A stretch of DNA of 27,044 nucleotides from a virus (IMGVR_UViG_3300017971_000681:1-27044), one strand, 5' to 3'; counted from the first letter of the stretch, positions 15,848 through 23,511 are shown. Notes: generated by a model not told the origin, from the sequence alone. Translations and numbers: made by a program.

Positions 15848-17167
15848 TTATTCTCCGTTAACTTGGTTATCTCTAATTACTTCACGTTTAACTTCACTTT
15901 TGTTACCGTCTTTTTCGTATAAAGAATAAGTTTCCAGGTAACCTTTCTGAAGTATCCTATTATCTGTAAACCTTAACGTAGTAAGCTTTGGGTAGTAATG
16001 TTTACCTGCACTTTGGTAACCACCTAAACTTATACTGTAAGGTGAAATGCAATCTAAAAAAGTACAATCAAATACATTAAGTGTATCTAGTTCATCACAA
16101 TAAATAGAAATTGGTGTAGTAATTCTTTCAAAAGTACATCCTTCTATTAACATTCCACCCCATGCTTTACACTTATCGTCTGCATGTACTTTAATTCCTA
16201 TTGGAAAATCCCTTAGTACTCCTTCCCTTGTATCTACAATCTTTGCACCCTTAACGATTCCTTGCAGCTTTCCGTTAGTTTGGTTAGCCCAAAACAAAAT
16301 ACCGTAATAAGGTTTAGAACCTTTCTTAGTAAAAATTACAGTATCGTTTATGCTTTCACAATTATTACCCGTTTGGAAACCAATACCACAAAAGAAAGCA
16401 TCTATAATTACGTTATCTTTACTTAAAACGTAATTGGTCTGTGTCTTTATTCCCCGTTTATCACAGAAAGCAAGTACATTACTTTCTATTACAAAATGTC
16501 CGTTATAGCCTTTGTTTAAAAGCCTGATACCATCAGCATCTTTTACGGGTGAAACGTAACTGATTCTATTCCCTTTTATTAAACACCTAGCATTATGTTT
16601 GGATAAATCCCTAGAGTTACTAACAGATATACCAGTACTGCTTTTAGCTGCTTCTATTCTTTCAACAATACAGTTAAGTATTTGAAAATCGTAATTACTA
16701 TGGTTAAAAGAAATAGCACTTACGTTAGTGTTTTTATTTTTATCCCCTATATTCTTAACGGTAATACCATCTATGGTAGTGCTGGTAGTTCTCATTATAT
16801 CCGTAGCCCTAGTACAGCACTTCTTACCATCTATGGTAAAGCCCTTCAGGGTTAGCTGGTCTGTATCCCTAACGGTAATAAAGGTGTACGTATCAGTTCC
16901 TTCTACCGGGGAAAGGATACCCTTACCACTAATGGTAAGCTGGTCCTTGTCTATAACCATGATGGACTTGGTTATAGTAACGTCTGTGTCCAGTACTAGC
17001 TGGTTCTGTTCTCCTTCTGGTAGTTCCTTGATAGCGGTATTGATAACTGCACTGTTATCTTTTCCAGGTTCTATTTTCAAGTCTGATACCTTAACTGTTT
17101 TTGCATAGAGCATGGAAGCAAGGATAAGACTAATAACCATACACAGTAATGTACTTCTAACTTTCAT
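15848..17167 (-). CDS. Exported right-handed beta-helix (pectate-lyase-like fold) protein
   Basis: 439 aa, ATG at 17167 with AGAAGGAG. Residues 1-22 look like a signal peptide (MKVRSTLLCMVISLILAS, then an LYA site). The body has regularly spaced short strands typical of parallel beta-helices: VDTDVTITKSIMV-like runs, LTISGKGI, LTLKGFTIDGKK, IDGITVKNI, FQILNCIVERI, VIESNVLAF, LIEGCTF and LNVFDCTF. Beta-helix proteins bind or cleave polysaccharide in tailspikes and lyases. Tailspikes normally lack signal peptides, so an exported enzyme or surface protein made in the infected cell or lysogen is also possible. No catalytic residues can be assigned. Placed between candidate terS and terL, an unusual site. 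Confidence 0.72.
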   Translation of the reverse strand: MKVRSTLLCMVISLILASMLYAKTVKVSDLKIEPGKDNSAVINTAIKELPEGEQNQLVLDTDVTITKSIMVIDKDQLTISGKGILSPVEGTDTYTFITVRDTDQLTLKGFTIDGKKCCTRATDIMRTTSTTIDGITVKNIGDKNKNTNVSAISFNHSNYDFQILNCIVERIEAAKSSTGISVSNSRDLSKHNARCLIKGNRISYVSPVKDADGIRLLNKGYNGHFVIESNVLAFCDKRGIKTQTNYVLSKDNVIIDAFFCGIGFQTGNNCESINDTVIFTKKGSKPYYGILFWANQTNGKLQGIVKGAKIVDTREGVLRDFPIGIKVHADDKCKAWGGMLIEGCTFERITTPISIYCDELDTLNVFDCTFLDCISPYSISLGGYQSAGKHYYPKLTTLRFTDNRILQKGYLETYSLYEKDGNKSEVKREVIRDNQVNGE

Positions 17168-17554
17168 TTACTTAGCTCCTTCTACTAAATCACGATAGAT
17201 AGCCTTTAACACTATATCCCCCTTGGGCAGTTTGCTAACATGCTTTTCTACGATTGTATAAATGCGTAGTACTTCACGTTCTATTTCCTGTTCCGTTAAA
17301 GCCCTTTCTTCAGTCCTATCTATGATTGCTTTAATAGCTTCTAGCTTTCCCCCTAAACCTATCTCTATAAGCTTTTCTGTAAGTAGGTCTGCTTTAGACT
17401 TGGTATCATCTGGGGTAGCAGAAAGCTTTTGTTTTAGAAGCTTTACCATAGATAAAGGTGCAGGGGGTACTTTACTTGTGGTGGTTCCCCCCTGCACCCT
17501 TCCCATCAAAGGAGCTATACGCTTTGTACTATTCTTCTTCTTTCGTACCTTCAT
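17168..17554 (-). CDS. Candidate terminase small subunit
   Basis: 128 aa from the ATG at 17554, whose product starts MKVRKKKNSTKRIAPL; an ATG five codons upstream (17569) directly abuts an AAAGG and is an alternative. The start overlaps the previous gene. Residues about 60-90 (LTEKLIEIGLGGKLEAIKAI followed by IDRTEERA) follow the pattern seen in many phage small terminase/DUF5681-like proteins, where a helix ends in AIK-I-DRxEG. The C-terminus is helical. It would recognise phage DNA and recruit TerL. Support is the helix pattern plus the position two genes before terL; no DNA-binding helix-turn-helix is obvious. Confidence 0.5.
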   Translation of the reverse strand: MKVRKKKNSTKRIAPLMGRVQGGTTTSKVPPAPLSMVKLLKQKLSATPDDTKSKADLLTEKLIEIGLGGKLEAIKAIIDRTEERALTEQEIEREVLRIYTIVEKHVSKLPKGDIVLKAIYRDLVEGAK

Positions 17555-17936
17555 ATATAACGTTACCATCCTTTGATTTTATGCGTACCCGGTATTTTTG
17601 TGGTTTAGCTACAGGTACGTCTTCCACTGTGGGCTTCTGTGGGGCCACTACAGGGGCTTCTTCCTTTGGACCTAAAAACATATCAGACTTCAAAAGGAAA
17701 GCAGTAAGCAGTGGAGCAAGGACCACAAGGGCCACTACTGCCCATGCTGGTAATCCTTTATTGCTTTTGTCCACTTGTACTTTCATTTCATCATCCGTTT
17801 TAGGCATATCTATTGCATACCTAAAAGTTTCTTCTGATATGCTATTATTCCTTTCTAATTGGTCTAGCCAATACTTGTGCAGTTCATCCTTGTTAACCTG
17901 CTGTGGGTTCTCCTTTTCTTTCGTCTGTGTTCCCAT
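17529..17936 (-). CDS. Single-pass membrane protein (lysis or envelope role possible)
   Basis: 135 aa, ATG at 17936 with GGAAGGAG. A charged N-terminal region of about 60 residues is followed by one transmembrane helix at about 62-83 (LPAWAVVALVVLAPLLTAFL), then a Pro/Val-rich linker and a small basic/acidic end (YRVRIKSKDGNVIYEGTKEE). No lipobox. One-TM topology with a long soluble N-terminus does not match a classical holin, though spanin- or holin-like roles cannot be excluded. It overlaps the gene upstream by 44 bases and the candidate small terminase downstream. Confidence 0.6.
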   Translation of the reverse strand: MGTQTKEKENPQQVNKDELHKYWLDQLERNNSISEETFRYAIDMPKTDDEMKVQVDKSNKGLPAWAVVALVVLAPLLTAFLLKSDMFLGPKEEAPVVAPQKPTVEDVPVAKPQKYRVRIKSKDGNVIYEGTKEEE

Positions 17937-18096
17937 TGTCTGTAGCTCCTTCCAATGGTGAATCTAAATTCAAAGGAGTAGTAAGTTCTGGTGTTAGTAT
18001 CTTAGCTTGGTAGGTTTGAATTTGGGCAGTCAGTTCTTCACTAGACTTTTTCCCGTTATCTATAATAGATTGTGCAAGCTTAGTGTAAGCATCCAT
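17893..18096 (-). CDS. Small hypothetical protein
   Basis: 67 aa, ATG at 18096 with AAAGGAG nine bases upstream. The N-terminal half is an amphipathic helix (YTKLAQSIIDNGKKSSEELT); the C-terminal half is Pro/Gly/Asp-rich and probably disordered. Its 3' end overlaps the start of the membrane protein gene by 44 bases in another frame. No recognisable motif. The good ribosome site and operon position support it as real. Confidence 0.6.
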   Translation of the reverse strand: MDAYTKLAQSIIDNGKKSSEELTAQIQTYQAKILTPELTTPLNLDSPLEGATDNGNTDERKGEPTAG

Positions 18097-18129
18097 GGTT
18101 TACTACTCCTTTGGTTACGGTAGGTACGG

Positions 18130-18375
18130 TTATGGTCCTTGCTTTACGGGTACTTGTGTACCAGCATTAAAAGCAGCAAGGTCTGTAGCAATACCGGACT
18201 TAGCTACTTCCTTTGCTGCTGCTGCATCCAGCAAATCAGTAGAAGCCCATTTATCAAGACTTACCCTTTGCTGCAAGTCCATCATATTAACATGGGCGCG
18301 TGCTTGGGAAGTAACAATACTTGCCTGTTCCCCAAGCAAAATATCTTGCATGTTAACGGGTTCTCTTTCTGGCAT
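18130..18375 (-). CDS. Small hypothetical helical protein
   Basis: 81 aa, ATG at 18375 with AAAAGGAG. Predicted helical: MQDILLGEQASIVTSQARAH, then NMMDLQQRVSLDKWASTDLL and an Ala-rich segment (DAAAAKEVAKSG). No membrane segment or Cys. Lies between the trypsin-like protease gene and the next small gene. Function not recognised. Confidence 0.6.
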   Translation of the reverse strand: MPEREPVNMQDILLGEQASIVTSQARAHVNMMDLQQRVSLDKWASTDLLDAAAAKEVAKSGIATDLAAFNAGTQVPVKQGP

Positions 18376-18414
18376 TTTCTTTACTCCTTTTAAAAGTAGG
18401 GATGGAAAAAAACT

Positions 18415-19680
18415 TTACTCTTCAGGGATTACTTCTATAGTTAGTTCACCTTCTACTTCCTTTCTTACTTCCCCTGCTACAGCTTGGATAAACTGTTTAT
18501 TGTTTATCACTGCTGCCATTACATCAGGGGCTTCTTTCAGTTCCAGGTGTTCTAATCTATTTTTAATTTCAGCTATACTAGCTTCTATCCCTGAAAGGTT
18601 TACTGAAGCTTCAGGTGGGTTATTACACTTTTCAGTAAGCTTTTGCAATAGCATTTTAATCTGCTGCATTTCCTGCTTTAGTTCCGTATCATCATACTGT
18701 GCTGGTTCTGGCACTGGTATTAACGGTGTAACAGGTTCCACTGGTCTAGTGGGCTGTGGTGTAGATATAGTGGGGTTACTTTTACCTAGCACCCTTTGGT
18801 GCTTAAACAAAGGTATATAAACCCTTGCCCTATTCCGGGGAAGTATACGTAGACCCTTACCCGGTGAATAGTAGTAAGCAGGTGCTTTAGCTTGTGGTGT
18901 AGGATATACAGGGTAAGCTGGTCTAGGTCTTACTGGTGCTGCTGGTATCATGCACTGCCCACCGTAGCATTGGGTTTTAGTAATACCACTAGGTTCATCA
19001 AAAGAAACTACTGAAGTGAACTTAGTAAAGTACCCTGTACGTTCTTCACCATGGGAACCCCAAGCTATACCTACTAAACTCCACGTATCGGTACGGAACA
19101 CTGGACCCCCAGACCACCCTTCAGGAAAAGGAAAGTTTACCTTTCCACTAAAACCTTCTATCTGGTATGGGGGCTTACCTTCCCTGATACCATCCACCTT
19201 GATTACTGAACCACTACCCTTAGTAGCTGCAAGCCTACCGTTAGGGTAACCCGATACTGAAACTTTTTCCAGGTTACTTAGCGGTCTGGCATCCAGTAAA
19301 GCGCAGTGTACTTTTCCTTTGGGAACATAGACATAGAAAGCTATGTCTGGATTTTCATTAGAGTAGATGGGATACGCGCGGTAATGTTTACTGTGTCCTA
19401 CAGTGCCTACTGATATGTAACACTTTTCAGGGTTCCTATTACTAAGCAGATGCCCACAAGTAGCAAGTAGTACAGTACCGTTACTACTCTGTAACAGGTT
19501 AACCCCAGACCCATAAGTAATACCATTACCTTCATCATATAGGGTAAGCTGAATTACAGAAGCATAGGCTTCTTTACTTGTTTGTCCTTTGGCAGCTACA
19601 GTAACCACAAGGGTAGTGATAAGCACAATCAAAAAAGCTAGTGCTGCCATGATGTTAAGCTGAATGTTTAAACGTTTCAT
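18415..19680 (-). CDS. Membrane-anchored or secreted trypsin-like serine protease with coiled-coil tail
   Basis: 421 aa, ATG at 19680. Residues 10-30 form an uncleaved anchor or signal peptide (MAALAFLIVLITTLVVTVAA). Residues 35-227 have the chymotrypsin-fold pattern with a full triad: His77 in LLATCGHLL, Asp112 in NPDIAFYVY and Ser190 in GWSGGPVF, then LVGIAWGSHGEE. A Pro/Tyr/Arg-rich linker (about 240-330; PVRPRPAYPVYPTP) leads to a coiled coil (LKQEMQQIKMLLQKLTEK; IEASIAEIKNRLEHLELK). It should act outside the cytoplasm. Possible roles are receptor or envelope processing, superinfection exclusion, lysis or defence against other phages; context does not decide. Confidence 0.78.
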   Translation of the reverse strand: MKRLNIQLNIMAALAFLIVLITTLVVTVAAKGQTSKEAYASVIQLTLYDEGNGITYGSGVNLLQSSNGTVLLATCGHLLSNRNPEKCYISVGTVGHSKHYRAYPIYSNENPDIAFYVYVPKGKVHCALLDARPLSNLEKVSVSGYPNGRLAATKGSGSVIKVDGIREGKPPYQIEGFSGKVNFPFPEGWSGGPVFRTDTWSLVGIAWGSHGEERTGYFTKFTSVVSFDEPSGITKTQCYGGQCMIPAAPVRPRPAYPVYPTPQAKAPAYYYSPGKGLRILPRNRARVYIPLFKHQRVLGKSNPTISTPQPTRPVEPVTPLIPVPEPAQYDDTELKQEMQQIKMLLQKLTEKCNNPPEASVNLSGIEASIAEIKNRLEHLELKEAPDVMAAVINNKQFIQAVAGEVRKEVEGELTIEVIPEE

Positions 19681-19683
19681 TAG

Positions 19684-20370
19684 TTATCGTTCCTTACGTT
19701 TGTGGATAATGTTACTAGTTCCTTCCTCTATGTATTCATACTCTAGAAGTTCAGCAGAAGCTTCTACACATTTAAGATGAAATGCATATAAATCATCCAT
19801 CTTAGAATGTTCCCTACAAACTTTTCTGGAAGGGTGTATAGTAGTCTTACCATCTGCTACTAGTTTATGCCCTTGTGGTCTGTTCATTAACTGATGGTAG
19901 CTATGCACTTCTTCCACGTTTGCCGGAATATGAACAATAGGGGAACCAAAAAATACGTATTCCCTTTTGAACAAAGACAACCACCGGAATAGAAATAATG
20001 GATGCCTGTAAACAGGGTCTGCTAGTATCATAGTTTTAACCCTGATTCCCCGTCTGTATAATTTCTTTGCTAACTGGACTGCACCCCACCCTGCACCCCA
20101 TGAATAAGCATAGATATTAAATACAATCGGTTTATCATAGTGGTTAGAAAGTAACCACGCATACTCTGCTTGGGTGTTCCAATCGTCGTTCCATTCACGT
20201 AACCAAACCCTAGAGTATGGCCCATGGCAGAACTTAGCATCTACTAACTTTTCTGAAAGGGATAACACCCCATGGTAATTATTTTTATTTTGTCTGAAAC
20301 CAGATATGCAGCAGTGTATGCTTATATGCTTTGCATCCCTGCTTTCTTTTTCATTACAAAGTAAATTCAT
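19684..20370 (-). CDS. Alpha/beta-hydrolase-like protein (putative esterase/lipase)
   Basis: 228 aa, ATG at 20370 with AAGGTAAGG. The core has the sequence IYAYSWGAGWGAVQLAKKL (residues 86-104), in which Ser90 sits in a nucleophile-elbow-like turn (AYSWGAG) followed by a helix. Asp118 in MILADPVYR and a His in the last 40 residues (HSKMDDLYAFH) could complete a triad. No signal peptide is seen. Lipase/esterase-like proteins in phages sometimes degrade envelope lipids at lysis, as LysB does, but this one could also be a tail or accessory enzyme. It lies between the trypsin-like protease and the methyltransferase-like gene. Confidence 0.55.
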   Translation of the reverse strand: MNLLCNEKESRDAKHISIHCCISGFRQNKNNYHGVLSLSEKLVDAKFCHGPYSRVWLREWNDDWNTQAEYAWLLSNHYDKPIVFNIYAYSWGAGWGAVQLAKKLYRRGIRVKTMILADPVYRHPLFLFRWLSLFKREYVFFGSPIVHIPANVEEVHSYHQLMNRPQGHKLVADGKTTIHPSRKVCREHSKMDDLYAFHLKCVEASAELLEYEYIEEGTSNIIHKRKER

Positions 20371-20377
20371 AGTGTCC

Positions 20378-20956
20378 TTACCTTAAGAATACTAATCTAT
20401 CATCTATAACGTAGCTTTCTTTGAAATCACCCAAAGCTTCACAGCAGCTTTCATGGGTAACTTCAGACCAGTCTATACTGTGCAAGGGGCTATGCTTGCT
20501 ACCACCTGTTCTACCCTTGTAACCAAAGTTTCTATAGTCGTCTATTACTATCATATCGTTCTGGGTTCTAGTGCTAAGAATTTCTAGCTCTTGTAGTACG
20601 GGTGTTTCGTATTCACCCTTTGCACTATCACCACCTGAATAATGGGCATCCAAAAAGAAGAAAGCACTTCCTTCTACTTGCTGTAGATTATTCAGCAGTT
20701 CATCTAACCAAAAAACGCTATCACCAAAAAGCAGATGCACCTTAAACGGAAAATGCAATTTACTATCTACATGGGTGTAGCGTTTTAAACTTAGCTCTAT
20801 ACTCCACAAGTGCCTAAAGCATGCTTGCAGGTTTATTAATGTTTGTCCTTTACCTGTACCTGTTTCTATAAAGGTTTCAGGAAACTTAAGCTTCAGTACA
20901 TCTAGGTACATACGCTTAAGCTTTTTAAATTGTTTGTATGTAATGCTTCCTGCCAT
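20378..20956 (-). CDS. Class I SAM-methyltransferase-like protein
   Basis: 192 aa, ATG at 20956 with a weak AGAAAG site; only one base separates it from the upstream glycosyltransferase stop. Residues 29-38 (FIETGTGKGQ) are motif I, WSIELS at 51-56 is the acidic-residue loop, and FFFLDAHYSGGDSAKGEYET with MIVIDDYRNF completes the Rossmann pattern. The DAH loop resembles small-molecule or sugar methyltransferases and hydroxylase-like relatives, rather than DNA methyltransferases. With two GT2 enzymes next door a sugar or glycan substrate is a reasonable inference. Confidence 0.6.
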   Translation of the reverse strand: MAGSITYKQFKKLKRMYLDVLKLKFPETFIETGTGKGQTLINLQACFRHLWSIELSLKRYTHVDSKLHFPFKVHLLFGDSVFWLDELLNNLQQVEGSAFFFLDAHYSGGDSAKGEYETPVLQELEILSTRTQNDMIVIDDYRNFGYKGRTGGSKHSPLHSIDWSEVTHESCCEALGDFKESYVIDDRLVFLR

Positions 20957-20957
20957 A

Positions 20958-21674
20958 CTAATAACTTTCTGCTATCCGTATTAAAGTTTCCAGGTGATGG
21001 GAAGACGTTACTGGTAAGTCCTTGCAAGTATTGAAAAAATGCTTTTCCCCCCATGTATTCAAACCATGATACCACCGGATATACAGCATGGGGTTATTTA
21101 CTGCAATAGCTATCTGTTTTAGGTCCAGTCCACAAGCACTTAAAAATGCTGTGTCTTCACCCCTAGTTAACTGTGGATACTCTGCTATCATCTTAGTCTT
21201 ATCGTAGAGTATCGTTCCTTCTATACCACCAAACCTTTTACGGTGTATATCACCCCGGTAATAGTAAGCTTCATCAGGTGAATAGAACTTAGCTCTAATC
21301 TGGTTAGCCAGTAAGCAGCATGGGGTGTTAAGCTTGTACATAGCTGCATACTGTGATGTTATCCTATCCGGTAAACAATAGTCGTCATCATCCCACTGTA
21401 TAACTAAATCAGTGGTGGAAGCTGCTACTGAAATATTCCTTAGTTCACCTAGAGTTATTTCCTCTTCAGGTTTGGAAGCTAGTACTAGTTCCTGTACTTG
21501 GTCTGGAAAGTTCTTAGTGATGTTACTAAACCACGGTACAAAATCAGTGTTAACTATAACTATCTTTTTGTTAGGGTAGGTCTGGTTAACCCAAGCATCA
21601 AAAGCTTTTTGTGCAAACCGTTTTCTAACTGGTATGCCTGTTATCATCAGTGCAGTGATAGGTGGGAAGTTCAT
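20958..21674 (-). CDS. GT2-family glycosyltransferase (GT-A fold)
   Basis: 238 aa, ATG at 21674 with AGAAGGAA. The N-terminal strand ITALMITGIPVRKRFAQKAF and NQTYPNKKIVIVNTD are typical of GT2. LGELRNISVAASTTDLVIQW leads to the metal-binding DDDD (residues 95-98) followed by YCLPDRI. A C-terminal acceptor region has RGEDTAFLSACGLD. It would transfer a sugar from a nucleotide sugar; the acceptor is unknown (virion protein, phage DNA base or host surface glycan). Contains an ACCTGGAAA word read as HLET near its end. Confidence 0.78.
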   Translation of the reverse strand: MNFPPITALMITGIPVRKRFAQKAFDAWVNQTYPNKKIVIVNTDFVPWFSNITKNFPDQVQELVLASKPEEEITLGELRNISVAASTTDLVIQWDDDDYCLPDRITSQYAAMYKLNTPCCLLANQIRAKFYSPDEAYYYRGDIHRKRFGGIEGTILYDKTKMIAEYPQLTRGEDTAFLSACGLDLKQIAIAVNNPMLYIRWYHGLNTWGEKHFFNTCKDLPVTSSHHLETLIRIAESY

Positions 21675-21676
21675 TA

Positions 21677-21961
21677 TTAAATTCCTTCTATAGCTACAAA
21701 GGCTTTAGGAAAATCATCAGCTCTAAATATGATTATTCTACCTTCTTCTTCTATAGCCCAATCACCATAGAAGACTTTGGTTTTATTCTGCCCATCAGGT
21801 GAAAGGATAACACCAGATAAGTTACCCCCTTCTGTTACGTATTCCCCTGTTAGCTCTAGTTTGTATTCTCCGTAATGCATGATGAACGTTATAAATTCAG
21901 GTAGTGTTTCCAGTGTAAACTTAATGCAGGGTCTACCGGATTCTTTAGTAAAGCATTTCAT
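21677..21961 (-). CDS. Small hypothetical protein
   Basis: 94 aa, ATG at 21961 with AAGGAG and a four-base ATGA overlap with the tiny membrane gene upstream. Beta-rich and acidic: YKLELTGEYVTEGGNLSGVI, VFYGDWAIEEEGRIIIFRAD. No membrane segment. Located between two glycosyltransferase genes. Function not recognised. Confidence 0.6.
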   Translation of the reverse strand: MKCFTKESGRPCIKFTLETLPEFITFIMHYGEYKLELTGEYVTEGGNLSGVILSPDGQNKTKVFYGDWAIEEEGRIIIFRADDFPKAFVAIEGI

Positions 21962-22104
21962 CTTTTGATACTCCTTATTCTTTTGGAAAGCTTGTCTAGT
22001 TTGCTGTACACCATGAATAAGCCTATGGTGTTACCCAGACCTATTACAGCTATGATAGCCAAACAAGTAAACAGTGTTTGATAGAAGGTTAGAAAATTAT
22101 TCAT
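21958..22104 (-). CDS. Tiny single-pass membrane protein (48 aa)
   Basis: The ATG at 22104 overlaps the upstream glycosyltransferase stop as ATGA, and its own stop overlaps the next gene's start as ATGA, so it exactly fills the gap. The product is MNNFLTFYQTLFTCLAIIAV, then IGLGNTIGLFMVYSKLDKLS and KRIRSIKR: a hydrophobic helix at about residues 10-32 and a basic C-terminal tail. The topology would fit a small holin-like or regulatory membrane peptide, but no function can be assigned. Confidence 0.7.
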   Translation of the reverse strand: MNNFLTFYQTLFTCLAIIAVIGLGNTIGLFMVYSKLDKLSKRIRSIKR

Positions 22105-22931
22105 TTTGGGAAGTTCCTTATTCTATTCTGAAAAGCGTATGGGGGCTTAACAGTTTTGTTAATCCTACACAGACCCTTGTAGTAGTCTATGTTAGGACGT
22201 ACTAAAGATTCTATACCTATATGCTGTGCTACTGCTGGATTAAGGCTATGCACTTCATAACCCATATCTAATGCTTGTCTGCACAGTTCACCATCCCACC
22301 CGATACGCTTAGTGGTGGTGTTACCAAAGAACGTTAAAGCTTCCATCCAAAACTTCCGGTGGATAAGTATACAGGTGGAAGACACTACTCCTTGTTCATT
22401 ATGTATAACAAGCTTTCTAATCCTTCCTGCATTTGCTGTATTGCATCCACTAAGGATAGCTTGTCCTGCACTTGGTTTAGTTTCCAGGTGTACATCAGTT
22501 CCAGCATGGAATAGCATTTTACTAAACCAGTCCAGCTTAAATAGCATATCATCCTGTAACAGTATCACAGCATCTACGTTTGGTCTGTAGTGAAACTCTG
22601 AACTAATGGCCCTTCTAGAATTGTTATTAACTCCACCTTGTGACATAGCACCATTAACAGTAACCCTATTACTGATGCCTACCACAGACCCATTAGATAT
22701 GCTTAGTGTTCCACCAGTAATTTCTAGAAACTCTTTTCTTCTAGTCCATACGTAACCATCGTATAGTGCATGGTCTATCTGGTAATAGGCTAGTGTATCA
22801 CCATCGTCTGATGCATCATCGTAAACAGTTACTGGTACGTCTTCAGGTAGATTAGACCCAGACAAACTTTTTAACGTAGCGTCTAGGTATCTATACCTGT
22901 TCCTTGTAGTTATCGCTATGCTAACTTTCAT
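22101..22931 (-). CDS. GT2-family glycosyltransferase
   Basis: 276 aa, ATG at 22931 with AGAAGGAG. It opens with MKVSIAITTRNRYRYLDATL and VTVYDDASDDGD, the donor-nucleotide-binding start of GT2 enzymes. The metal site is probably AVILLQDDMLF (residues 121-131). Later blocks include STCILIHRKFWMEALTFFGN and RIGWDGELCRQALDMGYEVH, as in family members. Unrelated in detail to the second GT2 gene at 20958, so the two may add different sugars in sequence. The gene overlaps its upstream neighbour by ATGA. Contains an ACCTGGAAA word read as HLET. Confidence 0.8.
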   Translation of the reverse strand: MKVSIAITTRNRYRYLDATLKSLSGSNLPEDVPVTVYDDASDDGDTLAYYQIDHALYDGYVWTRRKEFLEITGGTLSISNGSVVGISNRVTVNGAMSQGGVNNNSRRAISSEFHYRPNVDAVILLQDDMLFKLDWFSKMLFHAGTDVHLETKPSAGQAILSGCNTANAGRIRKLVIHNEQGVVSSTCILIHRKFWMEALTFFGNTTTKRIGWDGELCRQALDMGYEVHSLNPAVAQHIGIESLVRPNIDYYKGLCRINKTVKPPYAFQNRIRNFPK

Positions 22932-23137
22932 TTCTTTATTAGCTCCTTCTTTAAGTATTCTGCTAAGTGTTCATACCTGTTTTCTTCAGGCATCCATACA
23001 TAAAGCTTAATTCCTTTCTGTGTACACAAGCTTAAAAGGTTTAACCTTGCTTCTGTTTTTCTTACTCTATACTTTGTATGCCACAAAGATAGAAACAGTA
23101 ACACGATAATACACCACTGGTAAAAGTCTACACCCAT
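22928..23137 (-). CDS. Small membrane protein, first gene after the non-coding region
   Basis: 69 aa. I chose the ATG at 23137 (MGVDFYQWCIIVLLFLSLWH) because AAAGGAG sits nine bases upstream. The open frame extends 21 codons further up, but that part lies over the ribosome site. One transmembrane helix at about residues 6-20, then a basic and helical cytoplasmic-like region (TKYRVRKTEARLNLL) ending in KKELIKK. It heads the block that includes the glycosyltransferases. Function unknown. Confidence 0.62.
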   Translation of the reverse strand: MGVDFYQWCIIVLLFLSLWHTKYRVRKTEARLNLLSLCTQKGIKLYVWMPEENRYEHLAEYLKKELIKK

Positions 23138-23308
23138 TTCAATAGCTCCTTTGATAGGCAGACACAATAGGTAGGGTTTATAGTAAAACGTTTTCACCAT
23201 AACACCCTATTAGTAATTCGTTCTGGGGAATTGTAGCTTAGATGGTATTTCCTGCAATACCAATTTAAATAGCTTTTCTTAGCTCTACATTTATTATCGT
23301 ATGTATAC

Positions 23309-23363
23309 AAAGGTAGTACAGGGTGATAGTAATATCTATAGAAACTACCACCCCTGTACCTTT
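23309..23363 (-). ncRNA. Leader hairpin (imperfect inverted repeat)
   Basis: The arms 23309-23330 and 23344-23363 are complementary over about 20 bases with a two-base bulge and one or two mismatches, around a 13-base loop (AAAGGTA..ACAGGG.TGATAGT against its complement). It has no following U-tract on either strand, so it is not an obvious terminator. Placed at the 5' end of the predicted transcript it could stabilise the RNA or control translation of downstream genes. Confidence 0.55.
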
Positions 23364-23503
23364 AAGATAATAATTATAAGTATAAAAAAAAGTTTTTCAG
23401 TTACATTTACATAAGGTGAACACTATGTACCACCATTGTATAAAATCGTTTTTAAATATAGAAACTTACTCCACTGTAGGTTTCCCATAATAAATATAGA
23501 AAC
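23337..23503 (-). repeat. Three direct copies of TATAGAAAC (GTTTCTATA on the minus strand)
   Basis: Copies at 23337-23345, 23457-23465 and 23495-23503. The last two extend to a 13-base identity (TAAATATAGAAAC) and are 38 bases apart. One sits in the hairpin loop and the others upstream of the candidate promoter. They could be operator sites or a phage-specific promoter element. Confidence 0.5.
23373..23400 (-). promoter_or_regulatory. Candidate sigma70-type promoter
   Basis: On the minus strand CTGAAA (23400-23395, four of six to TTGACA) is followed after 16 bases by a perfect TATAAT (23378-23373). Transcription would start near 23366, so the RNA would begin almost at the foot of the hairpin at 23363. 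Reasonable but unproven; AT-rich DNA gives TATAAT by chance fairly often. Confidence 0.4.
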
Positions 23504-23511
23504 ACCAGAAC

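Larger units (their letters stand above)
23201..23511 (-). promoter_or_regulatory. Non-coding region between two gene blocks
   Basis: About 310 bases without a supported gene, AT-rich, separating the DNA-modification block from the block starting at 23137. It contains a candidate promoter (23373-23400), a strong imperfect hairpin (23309-23363) and three copies of TATAGAAAC. A shorter GAAAC...GTTTC hairpin lies at 23461-23484, with a C-A mismatch on the minus strand. I see no tRNA and no clear U-tract terminator. Confidence 0.65.

Noticed and set aside
23461-23484. GAAAC...GTTTC hairpin as a terminator for the 23512 gene
   Set aside because: On the minus-strand RNA the stem has a C-A mismatch, is mostly A-U, and is not followed by a clean U-tract.
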